From the NCBI GenBank assembly GCA_963725145.1, contig CAVRXL010000003.1, forward strand, positions 1 through 64,000: a stretch of 64,000 bases of DNA, in the 5' to 3' direction. Positions 45,728 to 56,371 of the stretch are shown in pieces (within the stretch, counting starts at the first letter, position 1; every line of letters begins with the position of its first letter). The notes beneath the pieces were generated by a model. That model worked only from the letters and a program-made list of their open reading frames with translations, had not been told where the DNA came from and did no database searches. Position numbers and translations under genes: made by a program. Origin of the DNA: DATAEE01 sp963725145 (GTDB lineage Bacteria; Acidobacteriota; Vicinamibacteria; Vicinamibacterales; 2-12-FULL-66-21).

Positions 45728-48372
45728 CAACGACTCGCTTGTTCGGTCGTTCGGCTCCCACGCGCGTCCGCTCCGCCGACGAGCGCGTTGAACATCAGCT
45801 TGAACGTCCCGTGGGTCTGGGCGCGATGCTGCGGCCTGAACCCGATGAGCACCACCCGGCCGTTTCCGTGCCTGACCGAAACCATCGCCGCCTTCTTCGC
45901 GACGAGCGGCTCGCCGAGCAGCCAGCCGCTCTGCAGGATGTTGCGATCGGCGAACGTCACGACCGTTTCGATGTCCTCGTTCCGTTCGGTGGGCAGGATC
46001 TCGTACGCCTGGCTGCCGGCGAGGAACGCGGCGAGCGCCCGCGGCGGCATGCCGTACGCCAGCGGGTGCGTGGTGTCGACATTGACGTTGAGCGTGGAGC
46101 CCGGACACCAGAACTCGGTCGGTCGCCGATCCGCGACGACGTTGCGCAGCGGCAGACCGAACCGTTCGATCGGGAGCGCGCCCGCCTCGCCGAACGTCAC
46201 GAGCGTGCCGCCCTTCTGAACGAAGGCCTTCAGCGCATCGGATCCTTCTTTCCCGAAGCCGCTCCGATACTCCGGCGGCACGGTCGCCGGCGCGCCTCCG
46301 AACCCGCCCCGCCCCCGTCCAGCCGCTGCGGCCCCCTCGGGCCGCTCGCCGGTCATCGCCGCCACTGAATCCGCAGGCAGGACGATCACGTCGTACTTCG
46401 CCTCGAGGCCTCCTGCCTTGATCTCCTTGTCCAACAGGCTCGTGTACGGGAACCCCCACTGTTCGAGGACCCACCGCGTCCATCCTTCGTCCATGTTGCC
46501 GCCGCCGTACCGCTGATACATGCCGATACGCCGTCGTTTGACATCGTGAGCCACCAGCCCGGTCTCGTTGGACTGCGCCTTGAAGTCGACGCCGGTTTTC
46601 CTGGCGACATCTGCCACCGCCGCCGCGGAGGCTCCGGCGATGAGGAAATCGCCGGCGCGAAGCCCGGATGAAGCGGGCCGATCGACGCGACGGACGGCAA
46701 CGCCCTTGTCGAGAAGGAGGTTGACGGCCTGAAACGCGTCGTTCAGCCGGCCGTCGATCGCGTAGGCGCTGCCTGCCGCGACCTTGCCTGGCGATTCGAT
46801 CGCCGCCGTGACCTTCGCGAGATCCGCCTTCACCGGTTCGTCGACCGGCTCGACCCGAACGCCCATGAACTCGAACATGGTGTCGGTCGCCATGTCGTAC
46901 GGACGGATTGGGTTGCCCTCGCGATCGCGGGTGTACGTATTGTCGGGATAGAGCGTGCGCCCGAGCAGGTAGCGCGCGACGCCCATCTTCGGCTGCGCCA
47001 TCGACACGACGTAGGAGCCGGCGCCGAAGACCATCCCGCCGGCGGTGAAGTCGGCGCGCGCCTGCTGGATCTCGAGCCCCTGGACGAGCAGCTTGTTGAT
47101 CATCCGCGTCGTCGTCAACGGATCGTGCTGGGCGGCGGAGATGACATAGGCGGCAGGTTTCCCCTGCGCGCCCCGCTCGGTCTGGCGCTTCGCCTTCAGG
47201 TACGCATTCAGGAGGACCGTCTCGCGGTTGCGCGCCGCGATGTCGAGCGTCGCCCAGGCTGCGATCTTCTGCTGCTCGACGATGTCCCGCACGCGCCACC
47301 AGCCGCCGGGCCACGGATTCGGGAACGTCGTCTGGGGCTCGTACTCGGGGAGGCCGCGCGAGCCGCCCTGCAGTTGATCCGGATGCAGGAAGAGCGGCGT
47401 CGCCAGCCTCGCGCTCGCGGACTCGGTCAGCATGCCGGCGATGTTGTGGAACGGCGTGATCCAGTGAAAGCCGAAGTGTCCCCAGCCGGAATAGATCGCC
47501 GCGTTGACGATGCCGGCGCGGTTCGCTTCCTCTTCCTTGTAGGCGATGTGCGCGCCATACCAGCTCATCTCGCGCCAGACGAGGGGGTCGGCGCCAGGTC
47601 GAATGGGCTCGGCGTACGGCGGAACGTAGAGCCGCGCGCCGTAGGCGCCCATCTGGTGATGGTCGACGTAAGCCTGCGGAACCCAGTCGCGGAACAGTAC
47701 CTTCGCCGCGTACTGCGATTCCACCATGCTCGTCTGGAAAGCATCGCGGTTGTTATCGTGGCCGACGTACTTGTGATAGAGCCACGGGAGGTTGGCTCCC
47801 TCGTACTCGCTGCCGACGTACTTCTTGTAGAAATCCGCCACCATGATCTGGCCGTCCGGGTTGAAGCACGGGATCATGATGCTGATGACGTTGTCGAGCA
47901 CGCGCAGCGTGTCGGCGTCCTGCCTCGAGGCCAGCTCGTAGATGAACTCCGGCGCGGTCTGCGCGGCCGCGACCTCCGAGGCATGCAGGCCGAACGACTG
48001 CACGACAACCGCTTTGCCGTCGGCGGTGAGCTTCTTGATGTCGGCCTCGGAGATGCCGCGGGGGTCGCTCAGCTTCGCGTTGATCTGCCGGACCTCCTCG
48101 AGCTTCGCGAGGTTGGCCGGCGAAGAGACGATGACGAGCAGGAACGGGTTCCCCATCGTCGACGGCCCCATGTCGATGACCTTGAGCCGGCCGCTCTCCT
48201 TTTCGAGCAGTTTGTAATAGTCGACCATCCGGTCCCAGCGCGCCAGCACGCGGTCCGCGCCGAGCTGATGGCCGAAGAACTTCTCCGGCGCGGTGACCTG
48301 ACCCTGCGCACCCGCGACCGTCACTGCCGCGGCTACCGCCGCCGCCACAACTGCTCCCCTCATCCTTCGCAT
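45727..48372 (-). CDS. secreted M14 family zinc carboxypeptidase
   Basis: 881 residues from ATG 48372, GGAG seven bases upstream. A signal peptide (about 1-23) is followed by the catalytic domain: HASE (130-133) as HxxE zinc pair, NPDGQIMV, and VDHHQMGAYG for the third zinc ligand. The long C-terminal part resembles that of the M14 enzyme at 8224. It contains a class I glutamine amidotransferase-like segment (GGTLVTFGEAGALP), which is non-catalytic as far as I can see. Its stop overlaps the VOC gene. Confidence 0.87.
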   Translation of the reverse strand: MRRMRGAVVAAAVAAAVTVAGAQGQVTAPEKFFGHQLGADRVLARWDRMVDYYKLLEKESGRLKVIDMGPSTMGNPFLLVIVSSPANLAKLEEVRQINAKLSDPRGISEADIKKLTADGKAVVVQSFGLHASEVAAAQTAPEFIYELASRQDADTLRVLDNVISIMIPCFNPDGQIMVADFYKKYVGSEYEGANLPWLYHKYVGHDNNRDAFQTSMVESQYAAKVLFRDWVPQAYVDHHQMGAYGARLYVPPYAEPIRPGADPLVWREMSWYGAHIAYKEEEANRAGIVNAAIYSGWGHFGFHWITPFHNIAGMLTESASARLATPLFLHPDQLQGGSRGLPEYEPQTTFPNPWPGGWWRVRDIVEQQKIAAWATLDIAARNRETVLLNAYLKAKRQTERGAQGKPAAYVISAAQHDPLTTTRMINKLLVQGLEIQQARADFTAGGMVFGAGSYVVSMAQPKMGVARYLLGRTLYPDNTYTRDREGNPIRPYDMATDTMFEFMGVRVEPVDEPVKADLAKVTAAIESPGKVAAGSAYAIDGRLNDAFQAVNLLLDKGVAVRRVDRPASSGLRAGDFLIAGASAAAVADVARKTGVDFKAQSNETGLVAHDVKRRRIGMYQRYGGGNMDEGWTRWVLEQWGFPYTSLLDKEIKAGGLEAKYDVIVLPADSVAAMTGERPEGAAAAGRGRGGFGGAPATVPPEYRSGFGKEGSDALKAFVQKGGTLVTFGEAGALPIERFGLPLRNVVADRRPTEFWCPGSTLNVNVDTTHPLAYGMPPRALAAFLAGSQAYEILPTERNEDIETVVTFADRNILQSGWLLGEPLVAKKAAMVSVRHGNGRVVLIGFRPQHRAQTHGTFKLMFNALVGGADARGSRTTEQASR

Positions 48373-48668
48373 GGCATGACTCCGGGGGAGGTTGTATCAG
48401 AAAACCGCGATCCGCGAAATCCGTGAAGACGGATCCGGCGATCCGAAGCCGGATCGCTTCACTGGCCGTTTTCGGCCTGTTTCCGCGGGCGCGGCTCCCT
48501 CCCGGAACGGTGACGGGTTTGCAAAAGGGATCACCGCCTGCCTCGCGGGGCATCGCAATCGCGATTACGGATCTGCCAATCCCGGCTGAATCCGGCACCG
48601 CGCGCGTCTGAACTAAAGGTCTGTCACGTCGAGCGAGGTGCGTACATTCGCGCACCACTGGAGGAGCT
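48373..48668. other. 296-base divergent intergenic region
   Basis: It separates the M14 gene (minus) from the tandem secreted paralogs (plus) and must hold both promoters. GGAGGAG at 48658-48664 is the ribosome-binding site of the plus-strand gene. I see no gene in it. Confidence 0.4.
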
Positions 48669-50588
48669 ATGCCGCGAGAGACTCTCGCGCCGGGTCTTGC
48701 CGTCTTGTGTGTCGTCGCCGCAATCCAGACGACGGTCGCGCAGTCGCCGCAGTCGCAGCCACGCCCAGCGAGGCCTGGAGGGGCCGCGGCTGGTGGCGAA
48801 GGCTGGGTCGTCCTTCCCGTCGACGAATACCGCGCGCTGCGCTCGCGCGCGTTCCCCGCCGCGCCGGCGCCCGATCCACTCCCGACCGACGTCACGCTGA
48901 CCCGCGTCGACTACGAGCTCGGGACGAGCGGCGAATCGGTGACCGGGCGCGCGGTCCTCACGATCGACGTGGTGAAGCAGGGTTGGACGCGCGTCGCGAC
49001 ACCGCAGGGCCTCATGGTCTCGGACGCGCGGCTCGACGGCCGCGCCGTGTCCATCGTCGACGGGTCGCCGCCGCACGTGCTGCTCTCCCGGCCCGGCCGT
49101 TCGGTGCTCACGCTCGACATCGTTGTCCCGCTGGCTTCCTCCGGAGGGGTCGAATCGATTGTTCTGCCGCCGTCACCGTCGGCCGTGTCGCGGGTCGCGC
49201 TCGCCCTCCCACGCGGCGGTGTCGATCTCACCGCCTCCGGGGGATTCGTCACCGAGCGCGAGGAAGCCGCGAGCCAGACGCGCTGGACAATCTTCGGTCG
49301 CTCGAACCAGCCGCTGACGCTCTCGTGGAAGCGGCGTGTGGACGACCGGCGGGCCGCCCAGGCGCTCCGGTTGCGCGCACGGGTCGCCGAGCTCGTCACG
49401 CTCGGTGAAGACGTGTCGTCGATCCTCGCCGCGGTGCGGGTCGAGGTCGTGCAGGGACTCGCACGCGAGATCACGCTTGGGCTTCCGGAAGGCCTCGCGG
49501 TCAATCAGGTCACGGGTCCGACGGTCGCCGACTGGGATGCCACGCGCGGGTCGTTGCAGGTGCGCCTGCTGGAGCCGTCGTCCTCGGACGTGTCGCTGAC
49601 GGTCCACGGAGAGCTGCGCGCGCCACGCGATGGCGCGATCGCGATCCCGCTCGTGCGATTGACGGCCGCCGAACGCGAAACGGGCGGCGTCGTCGTGGAC
49701 GTGGCGGGCGCGGGGGAAATCGGAGAACGCCAGCCCCGCGGGCTGGAGCCGACCGACCCGTCTGAGTTCTCCGATGTGGTCGCCGGGCGCGAGTCGCCCT
49801 CGATGATCGCGTTCAAGTTCAGGCCCATGGCGGGGAGCGATCCGCGCGCCCTCACCGTTGGCGTCGAGCGCTTCACGCCGGAAGCGGTGCTCGTCGCCAA
49901 CGTCGAGGAGGCGCGGTACCGCGCCATCGCCAGCGAGGACGGCCGCCTGCTCGTCGAGGCGCGCTACGCCGTGCGAAACAACCAGCGCAGCTTCCTGAGG
50001 GTCACGCTGCCCGCCGACTCGACGATGTGGACCGCCGCGGTGGGGGGCCGGCCGGTCCGCCCGGGCGTGTTCGGCACGGACGCCGTCCTGCTGCCCCTCG
50101 ACAAGGGCCGGACGGGAGAGGAAGCGCCCACCTTCGTCGTCGAGGTTCTGTACTTGCAGCGTGTGGCGAGCTGGACCGACAAGGGGCTCGCGCGCGTCGC
50201 GCTGCCGGCTCTCGATCTGCCCATATCACGCACGGGTGTCGCGCTGCATTATTCGCCGCGCTTCGAGGTCGAATCCAGGCCGGGCATGTTCCGCGAGGCG
50301 ACCGATCCGGGACCGTTCGCGGAAGCGCTTCGGCGCATCTCCTCCTCGCTCGCGAACGCGCCCGCGCACGGAGAGTTCCGCACTTACGAAGGGGGGCACG
50401 ACACGAACCGCGCGGCGCTGAAAGCGCTCGTCGATCGCTTCAACGAATCGGGCGGCAGGCCTGTCGTCGGATCTCTGCCGGTGCGGGTCGCGTTTCCCGC
50501 GCTCGGACCTTCGCTCTTCCTCGCCTCGGAGCTGACGCCTGAAGGCCAGGCTCCGACGGTCGATCTGACATTCAAGCGGACGCGATGA
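48669..50588 (+). CDS. secreted protein of unknown function, first of two tandem paralogs
   Basis: 639 residues from ATG 48669, GGAGGAG upstream. A signal peptide (about 1-24) is followed by a short Pro/Ala-rich linker. A VLPVDEYRALRSRA segment recurs in the next gene as TLSLAEYDRLVDLSA. The rest is beta-rich with repeated strands, and the C-terminus GSLPVRVAFPALGPSLFLASEL aligns with the end of its neighbour. No catalytic motif is seen. It probably forms an extracytoplasmic beta-sandwich scaffold. The next gene overlaps by ATGA. Confidence 0.68.
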   Translation: MPRETLAPGLAVLCVVAAIQTTVAQSPQSQPRPARPGGAAAGGEGWVVLPVDEYRALRSRAFPAAPAPDPLPTDVTLTRVDYELGTSGESVTGRAVLTIDVVKQGWTRVATPQGLMVSDARLDGRAVSIVDGSPPHVLLSRPGRSVLTLDIVVPLASSGGVESIVLPPSPSAVSRVALALPRGGVDLTASGGFVTEREEAASQTRWTIFGRSNQPLTLSWKRRVDDRRAAQALRLRARVAELVTLGEDVSSILAAVRVEVVQGLAREITLGLPEGLAVNQVTGPTVADWDATRGSLQVRLLEPSSSDVSLTVHGELRAPRDGAIAIPLVRLTAAERETGGVVVDVAGAGEIGERQPRGLEPTDPSEFSDVVAGRESPSMIAFKFRPMAGSDPRALTVGVERFTPEAVLVANVEEARYRAIASEDGRLLVEARYAVRNNQRSFLRVTLPADSTMWTAAVGGRPVRPGVFGTDAVLLPLDKGRTGEEAPTFVVEVLYLQRVASWTDKGLARVALPALDLPISRTGVALHYSPRFEVESRPGMFREATDPGPFAEALRRISSSLANAPAHGEFRTYEGGHDTNRAALKALVDRFNESGGRPVVGSLPVRVAFPALGPSLFLASELTPEGQAPTVDLTFKRTR

Positions 50589-52843
50589 GGTGGGCCATGC
50601 GTAACTTCAGACTCTCGATGATTCTGGCGTCCTTCGTCCTGCAAGCACTCGTCGTGTCGGCCCAGCCGGCGCCGCGCCGCCCCGACGCGAGCCCCCGGCT
50701 CGCGGACGCGGCCTCGGCCGCGGCGGCGGTTCCGTTCGGCACGGTGACGCTCTCGCTCGCCGAGTACGACCGCCTGGTCGACCTGTCCGCGCGGCCCGCG
50801 CGCCCGCCTGACGTCCCGCCCGTTGGAGCCGTGCTTTCCAGGGCCGACCTTCGAGTGCGAGCCGATGCGATCGCGGCGCGCGGGACGATCACGGTCGAAG
50901 GCGAAGTGCTCCGCGCGGGGCCCGTCCGCGTGGATCTCGTCGCCGCCGGAGGGGCCGTGCTGGATGCGCGATCGGCCGGCCGGCCGGTCCCGCTCCTGGC
51001 GGACGGCCGCGGCCACGCGGCGCTCCTGCCGGGACCCGGTCCCTTCTCGGTCGCGGTCGACTGGGGCGCGCCGCTTCGAACGTCGCCTGGGCGCGTCTCA
51101 TTCGCGCTGCCCGTGCCCGCCGCCGGAAGCGTGCGCGCCACCATCGACGTGCCGGGCGAGGATACCGACGTCCACGTCTCGACGGGACTCGTCACGAGAA
51201 AGTCGTCGACGGGAGGACGCACGATCGCCGAGGTCACCCTCGATCCGGCCTCCGTGGCGGAAGTGTCGTGGTCGCTGCGCGCGAGCTCCCAGACCGCGCC
51301 CGCGCGCGACGAACGGCTCCTCGCGGACGTGCTGACGCTCGTGACGATCGCCGAGTCCGAGGTGCGTCTTGCATCGCTCGTCGATCTCACCGTCGTCCAG
51401 GGGGAGCCGCGGACGATCGAGATCGCGTTGCCGGACGGTTACGAGGTCTCGTCGGTGACGGGATCGTCGATCGAGACGAGCGACGATCGGGGTGGCCGGC
51501 TCGTGCTGACGCTCAACAATGGGTCGCTCCGCAGGCATCAGTTCCTCGTCGCGCTCGAGCGAGCCAACGGCGGAGGGTCGTTCGCGCTCGAGACAGGCTT
51601 CCCGGCGATTCCGGCGGCCGAGCGCGAGCGCGGAGAAGTTGCCGTGGAAGGGGTGGGTACCCTCGAGCTCGCATCGCCGGAGCGTGACGGCATCCGCCGT
51701 GTCGACGTCCGCGAGATCGATCCCGCGCTCGCGGCGCTCGCGCGGCAGCCGCTCGCGGCGGCCTTCCGCTACCGGCGGACCTCCGCCGTCCCGCCGTCGC
51801 TCGCGCTCGACATCCGGCGCTTCCCGGATGCGTCGGTGCTGGCCGCCATCGCGGAGCGCGCCACGGTGACGACGCTCGTCAACCCCGAGGGACGTGCGTT
51901 GACGGAGATCGTGCTGAAGCTCCAGAACCGGGCGCAGTCGTTCCTGAAGGTCGCGCTCCCGCCCGGGGCGTCGATTGTGTCGGTAGAGGTCGCGGGGCAG
52001 CCGGCGAAGCCGGCGACCGCCAGCGACGGGACGCGGGTGCCGCTGGTGAGGCCCGGCTTCCGGCCGACGGGCCCGTACACCGTTTCGTTCGTCTACGTGC
52101 ACTCCGGCGCGCCGTTTGCGCGCAAGGGGCAGCAGCAGATGACGCTGCCGAAGATGGACATTCCCGTGGGTGTCGTGGAATGGGAGGTGTTCGTACCGGA
52201 CCGCTTCTCGGTGAGCAAGTTCGGCGGGAACATGATCACCGCAGACTTCATCACGACGAGCTCCGAGGGATACGGCAGCGGATACGGCGTCTGGTCGGGC
52301 TCCGGTCCCGGCGTCGGCGCCGGCGTGGGCGGCGGCAAGATCATGCCGGCGCCGGGGGAGGCTCCTGGGCAGATCGTCGGCCGAGTGATCGATTCAGGCG
52401 GAGGTGTGATTCCCGGTGTAACGATAACCGTCAACTCGCCGCAGGGCGCGCAGAATGCCGTCACGGATCGGGAAGGACGATTCCGTCTGTCGAATGTCGG
52501 GTCCGGTCAGGTAACTGTCTCGGCCGAGCTGGCCGGCTTCGCCACCAATCGCACGTCGTTCCAGTTCAACCAGCAGTCGCAGCAGGTGGATCTCGTGATG
52601 AACGTATCGGGCGTTCACGAAAATGTCACCGTGCAAGCGGAAAGCCCGATGGTCAACACCCAGACGGCCGAACGCTCACAGACCTTTACGCCGTCGATCA
52701 ACGTCCAGAACCTCCAGCGGCGGGCCGCGGGTGTCTTGCCGGTGCGCGTCGACGTCCCGCGCGCCGGATCGTCGCTCCGCTTCGTCAAACCGCTGGTGGT
52801 CGATCAGGAAGCGGTGGTGAGCTTCAGGTATAAGCGGCGGTAA
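50585..52843 (+). CDS. secreted protein, second tandem paralog with inserted carboxypeptidase-regulatory-like domain
   Basis: 752 residues from ATG 50585 (ATGA overlap; ATG 50597 also possible). A signal peptide covers about 5-26. Residues about 27-575 parallel the upstream paralog. From about 595 to 705 a CarboxypepD_reg-like domain is inserted: GQIVGRVIDSGGGVIPGVTI, VTDREGRFRLSNV. It ends with VTVQAESPMVNTQTAE, the short stretch that in TonB receptors leads into the plug. The paralog sequence then resumes (LPVRVDVPRAGSSLRFVKPL). A Gly/Ser-rich linker (YGSGYGVWSGSGPGVGAGVG) precedes the insert. Function unknown. Confidence 0.72.
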   Translation: MRWAMRNFRLSMILASFVLQALVVSAQPAPRRPDASPRLADAASAAAAVPFGTVTLSLAEYDRLVDLSARPARPPDVPPVGAVLSRADLRVRADAIAARGTITVEGEVLRAGPVRVDLVAAGGAVLDARSAGRPVPLLADGRGHAALLPGPGPFSVAVDWGAPLRTSPGRVSFALPVPAAGSVRATIDVPGEDTDVHVSTGLVTRKSSTGGRTIAEVTLDPASVAEVSWSLRASSQTAPARDERLLADVLTLVTIAESEVRLASLVDLTVVQGEPRTIEIALPDGYEVSSVTGSSIETSDDRGGRLVLTLNNGSLRRHQFLVALERANGGGSFALETGFPAIPAAERERGEVAVEGVGTLELASPERDGIRRVDVREIDPALAALARQPLAAAFRYRRTSAVPPSLALDIRRFPDASVLAAIAERATVTTLVNPEGRALTEIVLKLQNRAQSFLKVALPPGASIVSVEVAGQPAKPATASDGTRVPLVRPGFRPTGPYTVSFVYVHSGAPFARKGQQQMTLPKMDIPVGVVEWEVFVPDRFSVSKFGGNMITADFITTSSEGYGSGYGVWSGSGPGVGAGVGGGKIMPAPGEAPGQIVGRVIDSGGGVIPGVTITVNSPQGAQNAVTDREGRFRLSNVGSGQVTVSAELAGFATNRTSFQFNQQSQQVDLVMNVSGVHENVTVQAESPMVNTQTAERSQTFTPSINVQNLQRRAAGVLPVRVDVPRAGSSLRFVKPLVVDQEAVVSFRYKRR

Positions 52844-52861
52844 TTCGAGGGGCGGTTTGGC

Positions 52862-52960
52862 GACGGTGTAGGCCCGGCCTTTCAGGCCGGGCGTGGTCGA
52901 ATCATCCGGACGACCGGACGATCCCGGCACGCCCGACCTGAAGGTCGGGCCTACGCCGTC
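52862..52960. repeat. two family B palindromes in inverted arrangement (BIME-like)
   Basis: The left copy (52868-52892) has arms GCCCGGCC/GGCCGGGC; the right copy (52931-52954) has GCCCGACCT/AGGTCGGGC in opposite sense. The flanks GACGGTGTAGG and CCTACGCCGTC are also inverted, so the 99 bases form one near-palindrome. It lies between convergent genes and can act as a terminator. Confidence 0.82.
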
Positions 52961-52976
52961 CGGATCCGCGGACCCG

Positions 52977-55900
52977 TCAGCGCCCAGACCCGCTCGTCGC
53001 CGTCGTCGTCCGCGATCCCAGCTGCTTCTGCAGCTCCTGGACCGCGACTTCCAGCTCGCGATCGCGGCCCGCGAGATTGTCCTCCGGCGTGTTCTCCACC
53101 AAGATGTCGGGCGGCACGCCGAAGTTCTCCATGTTCGTCCGCTGCGCGTCGGCGAGGAAGACGCCCGTGCCTGGCGTCCGCACGGTCGATCCGTCGATGA
53201 GCGAGTAGCTGCCCGTTCCAATCACGGCCCCAGCGGTCGGTGTCCCGACGACTTTCCCGAGCCCGAGCGCACGGAACCCGGCGGGGAACATCTCGGCGTT
53301 CGACGCCGAGCGCCAGTTCTGCATCACGATCTTCGGCCCGAAAAAGCCGGAGAACGGCCGGGCGTTCGGCTCGGTGCCGCGAGGCTGCCAGATCTGGTAC
53401 TCGCGCTGAACGAGGATGCCCAGCAGCTCCTGGTCGATGTTCCCGCCGCCGTTCCACCGCTGATCGATGACCAACGCCTCCTTCGTGCGATTCTCGCGAA
53501 GCTCCTTTTCGAAGCGCCGCAGCGACGGCTGATTCATCGCCTGGATGTGGAGGTATCCGATCCGCCCGTTGGAGAGCTTGTCCACCATCGCTCGGCGGTC
53601 CTTGACCCAGCGCTCGTAGCGAAGCTGGTTCTGCGCCCCCTGGTTGATCGGCGCAATGCGCGTCTTCCACGCCCCCTCGTCCACGGGTTTGCTGTTGAAC
53701 GTGATTTCGACCTTGCGGTTCAGGCGGTAGTTGAGCAGCGCCCAGTACTCGTCACCCACCTTCACCGGTTTGCCGTTGATGGCCAGCAGGTAGTCGCCCG
53801 TCGAAACCTTGACCCAGTCCTTGTCGGAGGGACCCTCCGCGTACACGTGCGCGACGCGGTACCGTCCAGCCTTTTCGTCCGCGACGAGGTCGAGGCCGAG
53901 ATAGCCGGTCGATGCTCCGTCGCGGCCTCCCCCACCGCCCGGCGCGGCGCCGGTGTGCGAGGCGTTCAGCTCGCCAATCATCTCGTTGATGATGTTCAGC
54001 AGCTCCTGACGGTCCCCGACGTGCGCGACGAGCGGCTCGTACTTCGTCTTCGCCGCGTCCCAGTCGAGCCCGTGCATCTTCGGGTCATAGAAGCGGTACT
54101 TCATCGTCCGCCACGCATCGCCGAACATCTCGGCCCACTCGGCTGGACGATCGATGCGGACGCGCGTCGTAAACGTCACGCGCCGGCGTCCCGCGTCGCG
54201 GCCGGGACCAGACGGTTCGGGGGGATCCGCCGACGCCCGCCCCTGCGCTCCCCCGCCGGCCGGAAGCGCCACGGAATACACGCCGCGTCCCTCACGGAAG
54301 AAGAGCGCGCGGCCGTCGCGGGCGAAGCTCAGCCCCGAGAAGCCGGCGCCTGCGCCGCCGAAAGCGGGTGGAGCATCGTCGTCATCTTCATCGCGCGACG
54401 GCGTAGCCGCGACCAGTCGCGTCGGCCGCCGGCCGTCCTGCTGGATGGTGTAAATCACGGGAAGGGTTCGCAGCCCGGCCGGCTCGGTCGTCACGAACGC
54501 GATCGTGCGCCCGTCCGGGGTGATCGCATAGCCGGAGATGCCAAAGGGCATTCGGGTCACCTGTCGGGTCCGGCGCTTCAGGCCACCGAAGTCGATCGCG
54601 ATCGGTTTCGCCGGCGCCGTCGGCGCGGCCGTGCGCGCGCGCCCTTCGGCAGATGCCGGCTCGTCGCCCGCAGGCTCGCGCTCGGCCGGATCATCCGGAT
54701 CGCGCTCTTCCCGCTCGAGCGTCATCGCGTAGATTTGCCCCGACGGGCCGAACCCGCCGCCCCCACCGCCGCCCCCGAAGCCGTCGCTCCTGACGAAATA
54801 CAGCTTGCGTCCGTCCGGCGAGAAGCGCGGGTTTCCGTCGGCGTAGGAGTCGAACGTCACGAGGCGCTCTTCCCCTCCCGCCGCGGCAACCAGGTAGACG
54901 TCGCCCGTCCGCACCTGATCGGCACGCGTGTACGCGATCCACTGACCGTCGGGCGACCAAACGGGTGCGCCGATGTTCCCGTACTTCGACGTTGCGAGCG
55001 TCGTGGTTTTCTTCGCCTCGATGTCGTAGCGCCGCAGCGTGGCGTCAGACGACGTGAACGCGATGGCCTTCGAATCGGGCGCCCACGTCATCGATAGCTT
55101 GAGGGCATCGAGGTCGGTGATTCTCAGATGCTCGCCGGCCCCGTCGAGCGACGCGAGGTAAATCTCCTCGCGGCCGCTCTTGTCGGAAATGTAGGCGACC
55201 CGCTTACCGTCGGGCGAATACACGGGATTCTGGTCGCGCGACGGCCCGTCGGTGATCTGAATGAGATCCCCTTCTTCCACCGGAGCCGAAAAAATCTCGC
55301 CGTGGATGGAAAAGGCGATGCGGCGTCCGGAGGGCTCGAGGGCGTAGTCATCCACCTCGGAGGTGAACGTGCGGACCTCGCTCGTGTTCTCCTGCGTTTC
55401 AGCCGCGATGTCGAGCTTGAGTGGAGAGGCGGCACGGCTCGCCACGTCGAGCTTCCAGATGCCGAAATCGTGCTCGAACAGGATGACCTTGCCGTCGGCG
55501 CTGATCGACGGCCACCGGACGTCGCCGGCCTTGAAGGTCGTCACCTGCTGCGCGGCGCCTCCCTTCTCCGACACGCGCCAGACGTTCGTGAGGCCGTTGC
55601 CTTCGCGATCGCTCACGAAGTAGATGAAGCCGTCGCGGCCCCACATCGGCCAGGAGTCGAGTCCCTTGAAGTCCGTGATGTCGGTGAACTTCTTCGCGGC
55701 GACATCCATCACCGTGATGTCGGTCTGGTTGGAGCCGCGGTAGGTACTTGCGCCAGTAGACCTGCCCGTGACGATTGATGGCGAGCTTCGAACCGTCCGG
55801 CGAGTAGACCGCCCACACGCCCATGTCGGCGCCGACGTTCCTCGGCATGCCCCCTTCGAGGCCTACGGTGTACAGCTTGCCCGTGAAATCCTCGGCACGG

Positions 55901-56304
55901 TTCGTCGCGAAGAGAATCGTTTTGGAGTCCGGCGCCCAGCCAAGGACGGTGTCGTCGGCCGAGTGCGCGGTCAGCGCCTTCGGCGTCCCGCCCGCCGCGG
56001 GCACCACGAACACGTCGAGGTTGCCGTTCCGGTCGCTCGAGAACGCGATCCACTGGCCGTCGGGCGAAAAGCGCGGATACACGTCGCGCGCCCGATGGAC
56101 CGTGATGCGGCGGACGTTCTGGCCGTTCTCGTCCGCGGTCCAGATGTCGGCCAGATAGGTGAACACGATGCGGCCGCCGTGGTAGTGGGGATAGCGGACG
56201 AGCTTCGCCTCCGCCATCGCCTGGGCGGCGACCGCTACGGCCATTGCCGGCGCGAGAACCGCGACGAGAAGACAACGCCGGAAGAGTGTCGGTCTGGTGT
56301 TCAT
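52977..56304 (-). CDS. tricorn-like S41 protease with WD40-like propeller, one-base frameshift
   Basis: About 1108 residues from ATG 56304, GGGAG upstream. The signal peptide is MNTRPTLFRRCLLVAVLAPA. PD40/WD40-like repeats follow (VYPRFSPDGQWIAFSSDRNG and others), then a second propeller, a PDZ-type segment (VSTGDYLLAINGKPV) and the S41 core: DQRWNGGGN and NWRSASNAEMF (Ser nucleophile). At about 55743 the coding frame shifts: GTACCTACCG stands where GTACTACCG would keep frame. Read separately, the N-terminal frame runs on to 55399 and the C-terminal frame starts at ATG 55712. One inserted base accounts for it. Such proteins degrade peptides in the periplasm (family knowledge). Confidence 0.85.
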
Positions 56305-56371
56305 GGTGTGCTCCCGCAAACTGACCGGGGCCTAGGGCGCGGCATTATACGACTCTTCGGCACGCGCCCGC

